64,000 nt of DNA, from the NCBI GenBank assembly GCA_022113835.1, contig JAILWY010000018.1:10889501-10953500 (forward strand). The letters run 5' to 3'. The notes under the pieces were generated by a model. It was given only the letters and a program-made list of their open reading frames with translations. It was not told the origin of the DNA and made no database searches. Below are positions 62,501 to 64,000 of the stretch, piece after piece; position 1 is the stretch's first letter; each line of letters starts with the position of its first letter. The stretch is from Atopsyche davidsoni. Taxonomy: Eukaryota > Arthropoda > Insecta > Trichoptera > Hydrobiosidae. The position numbers and the translations under genes are program-made.

Positions 62501-64000
62501 CACCCGCTGTTTTCCACGAGAACATAAACTGTACTCTGATTATCATTACAGCATTACTCTAACGTCATCAGCATCTAAAATTTCATATCCACGATAGAAT
62601 CAAAAAAGTAATGAACCACTACTAATTAATATTACTACTCATTCATTAATATATTAATATCAATATTCAATCTCATATGGTATAAAAATAAATCCTGGAT
62701 TTAACAATTGTATTGAGAAAATATTACGTGAAACTATATTATATTTGAATACAAATAGTGGTAAAAGAATTATTAAAAAATGATTTGAATACTTTTTAGG
62801 CTTATATAATATTTTGACTTATATAATTTTAAAAACTGATTTATTGGGAGATTTATAATATTTTTGCTATTTTGAAATGTGTCAAATACATATTTGAAAC
62901 AAAAATTTACATATTTTAAAAAAAATATTTTAAAATCAATATAATGTTTTTAATAATTTATTATTAGTTATACATCAAGAAATTTATAAAAAATTTCATT
63001 TCATATGTACTATTTCATACACGAAATACTGAAAAATTTAAAAAATAACAGTTTAAATAAAATTACTGAATGAAAATAATTTATTATAACAGTAAGTAAT
63101 TTAAATAAATCTGAATAGTTAATTAGTTTTTTAATATAAAATTGCACAGGATGTAAACTAGTATGTTAAAAAAAATGTAAATAATAATTAAACCCTGAAC
63201 ATCCTGGTATCATACATACGTAATTGTTCATTATCAATGAGCGACAATAATAGCTTGTGTCATGATGTATCTTTCCTATCAAGAGTATGAATAAAATTAA
63301 CTACAGCTTAACAAACAAGCAAAAATTGAAGTTACGTGCATGCATCCAATCAGCGCTTTTAATAGCACTCGCAACTGGCGACGTAGAATTAACCGTAGCA
63401 TTAAATCCGTATCAATCTACCTGCGCCGCCCACCTGTGTGGCGCTAATTGCGGGTCTCTCCGTGAGTGTCGCGTAATTAATGGTATCACACATCATCACT
63501 GCCTTCACCCTCGCCTCATAATGCGACACTTACCGGGGCAGCACTCCATCACGCCTCCGCTTGGGGCTCCGCAGGGCTCCGAGGGCCCCGCCGGGCAGGA
63601 TGTTATCCGCCCGTCTTTCAATTGCGTGCGTCAAGTGTAATAGAAAATTAAGTAATGTGTAATTATTGCAATAAAAATCAACAGCGATATTATGATAATA
63701 TCAAGTGATATTAACGGTATATTTTATTAAATTATTTTTCAATAATTGGTGTTGAATGCTAGTTGTGTGGGAAATGCGTGCATCTTTGTTTTATTTTTAT
63801 AGTCTTGTATATATTATTTTTACGAAAAACTATTAGCGGATAGATGGGAAAATAATCATCATATTTCAATTCATCAATAGTGTCGAGATGATTTTTATTC
63901 TGAGAGTAGTTTTTTTAATTAGAACATGCACATCACTTTTGCAAAAAATAAATTCTTAGTCTAATTTTGAGTTATGTTGCCACATATAACGCTGGCTTAA
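59501..64000. other. Non-coding DNA with islands near the right end
   Basis: No gene recognised. Balanced islands lie at about 59560-59880, 60640-60900, 61540-61920, 62390-62600 and 63290-63640, separated by AT-rich sequence. The 61540-61920 island contains TGTAAACA (61790-61797), a forkhead-type site. The 117-codon frame at 63287-63640 spans most of the last island; its Cys/His-containing sequence matches no zinc-finger spacing I recognise and is probably chance. Confidence 0.45.

Overview
The window looks like non-coding nuclear DNA from an arthropod, most probably an insect and possibly a moth or butterfly. It is strongly AT-rich and full of (TA)n microsatellites and short poly-A/poly-T runs. 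Almost all reading frames are short and random-looking. The one recognisable protein is a mariner-type transposase of a kind common in insects. No bacterial operon structure, ribosomal RNA, tRNA or known microRNA was recognised. The assignment to Lepidoptera is an impression, not a proof.

The only confidently identified gene-like unit is a decayed mariner element at 47789-49099. It has 29-bp terminal inverted repeats flanked by TA and a 340-codon transposase frame with its three catalytic aspartates. Three in-frame stops break the frame. One stop lies in the loop of a 14-bp inverted repeat that looks like a local template-switch mutation. A 59-bp (TA)n tract sits in its 5' untranslated region.

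The rest is a gene desert of about 62 kb. AT-rich sequence alternates with islands of 150-900 bp of more balanced, non-repetitive sequence with no long frames. Such islands would suit enhancers or other conserved non-coding DNA of a large intron or intergenic region, but conservation cannot be tested here. Scattered through the desert are GC-rich minisatellites: C-rich on the plus strand near 0.2, 2.1, 3.6, 6.1, 9.4, 9.85, 15.5 and 30.6 kb, and G-rich near 42.5, 45.7 and 49.4 kb. There are also a 57-bp alternating GT/GC tract and five long (TA)n or (CA)n(TA)n tracts.

The most unusual structure outside the transposon is a pair of adjacent inverted repeats at 37690-37874. The arms are about 61 bp and 26 bp, and both close on the same four-base loop CTTT. 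It could be a foldback element, a hairpin RNA source, or the product of replication template switching.
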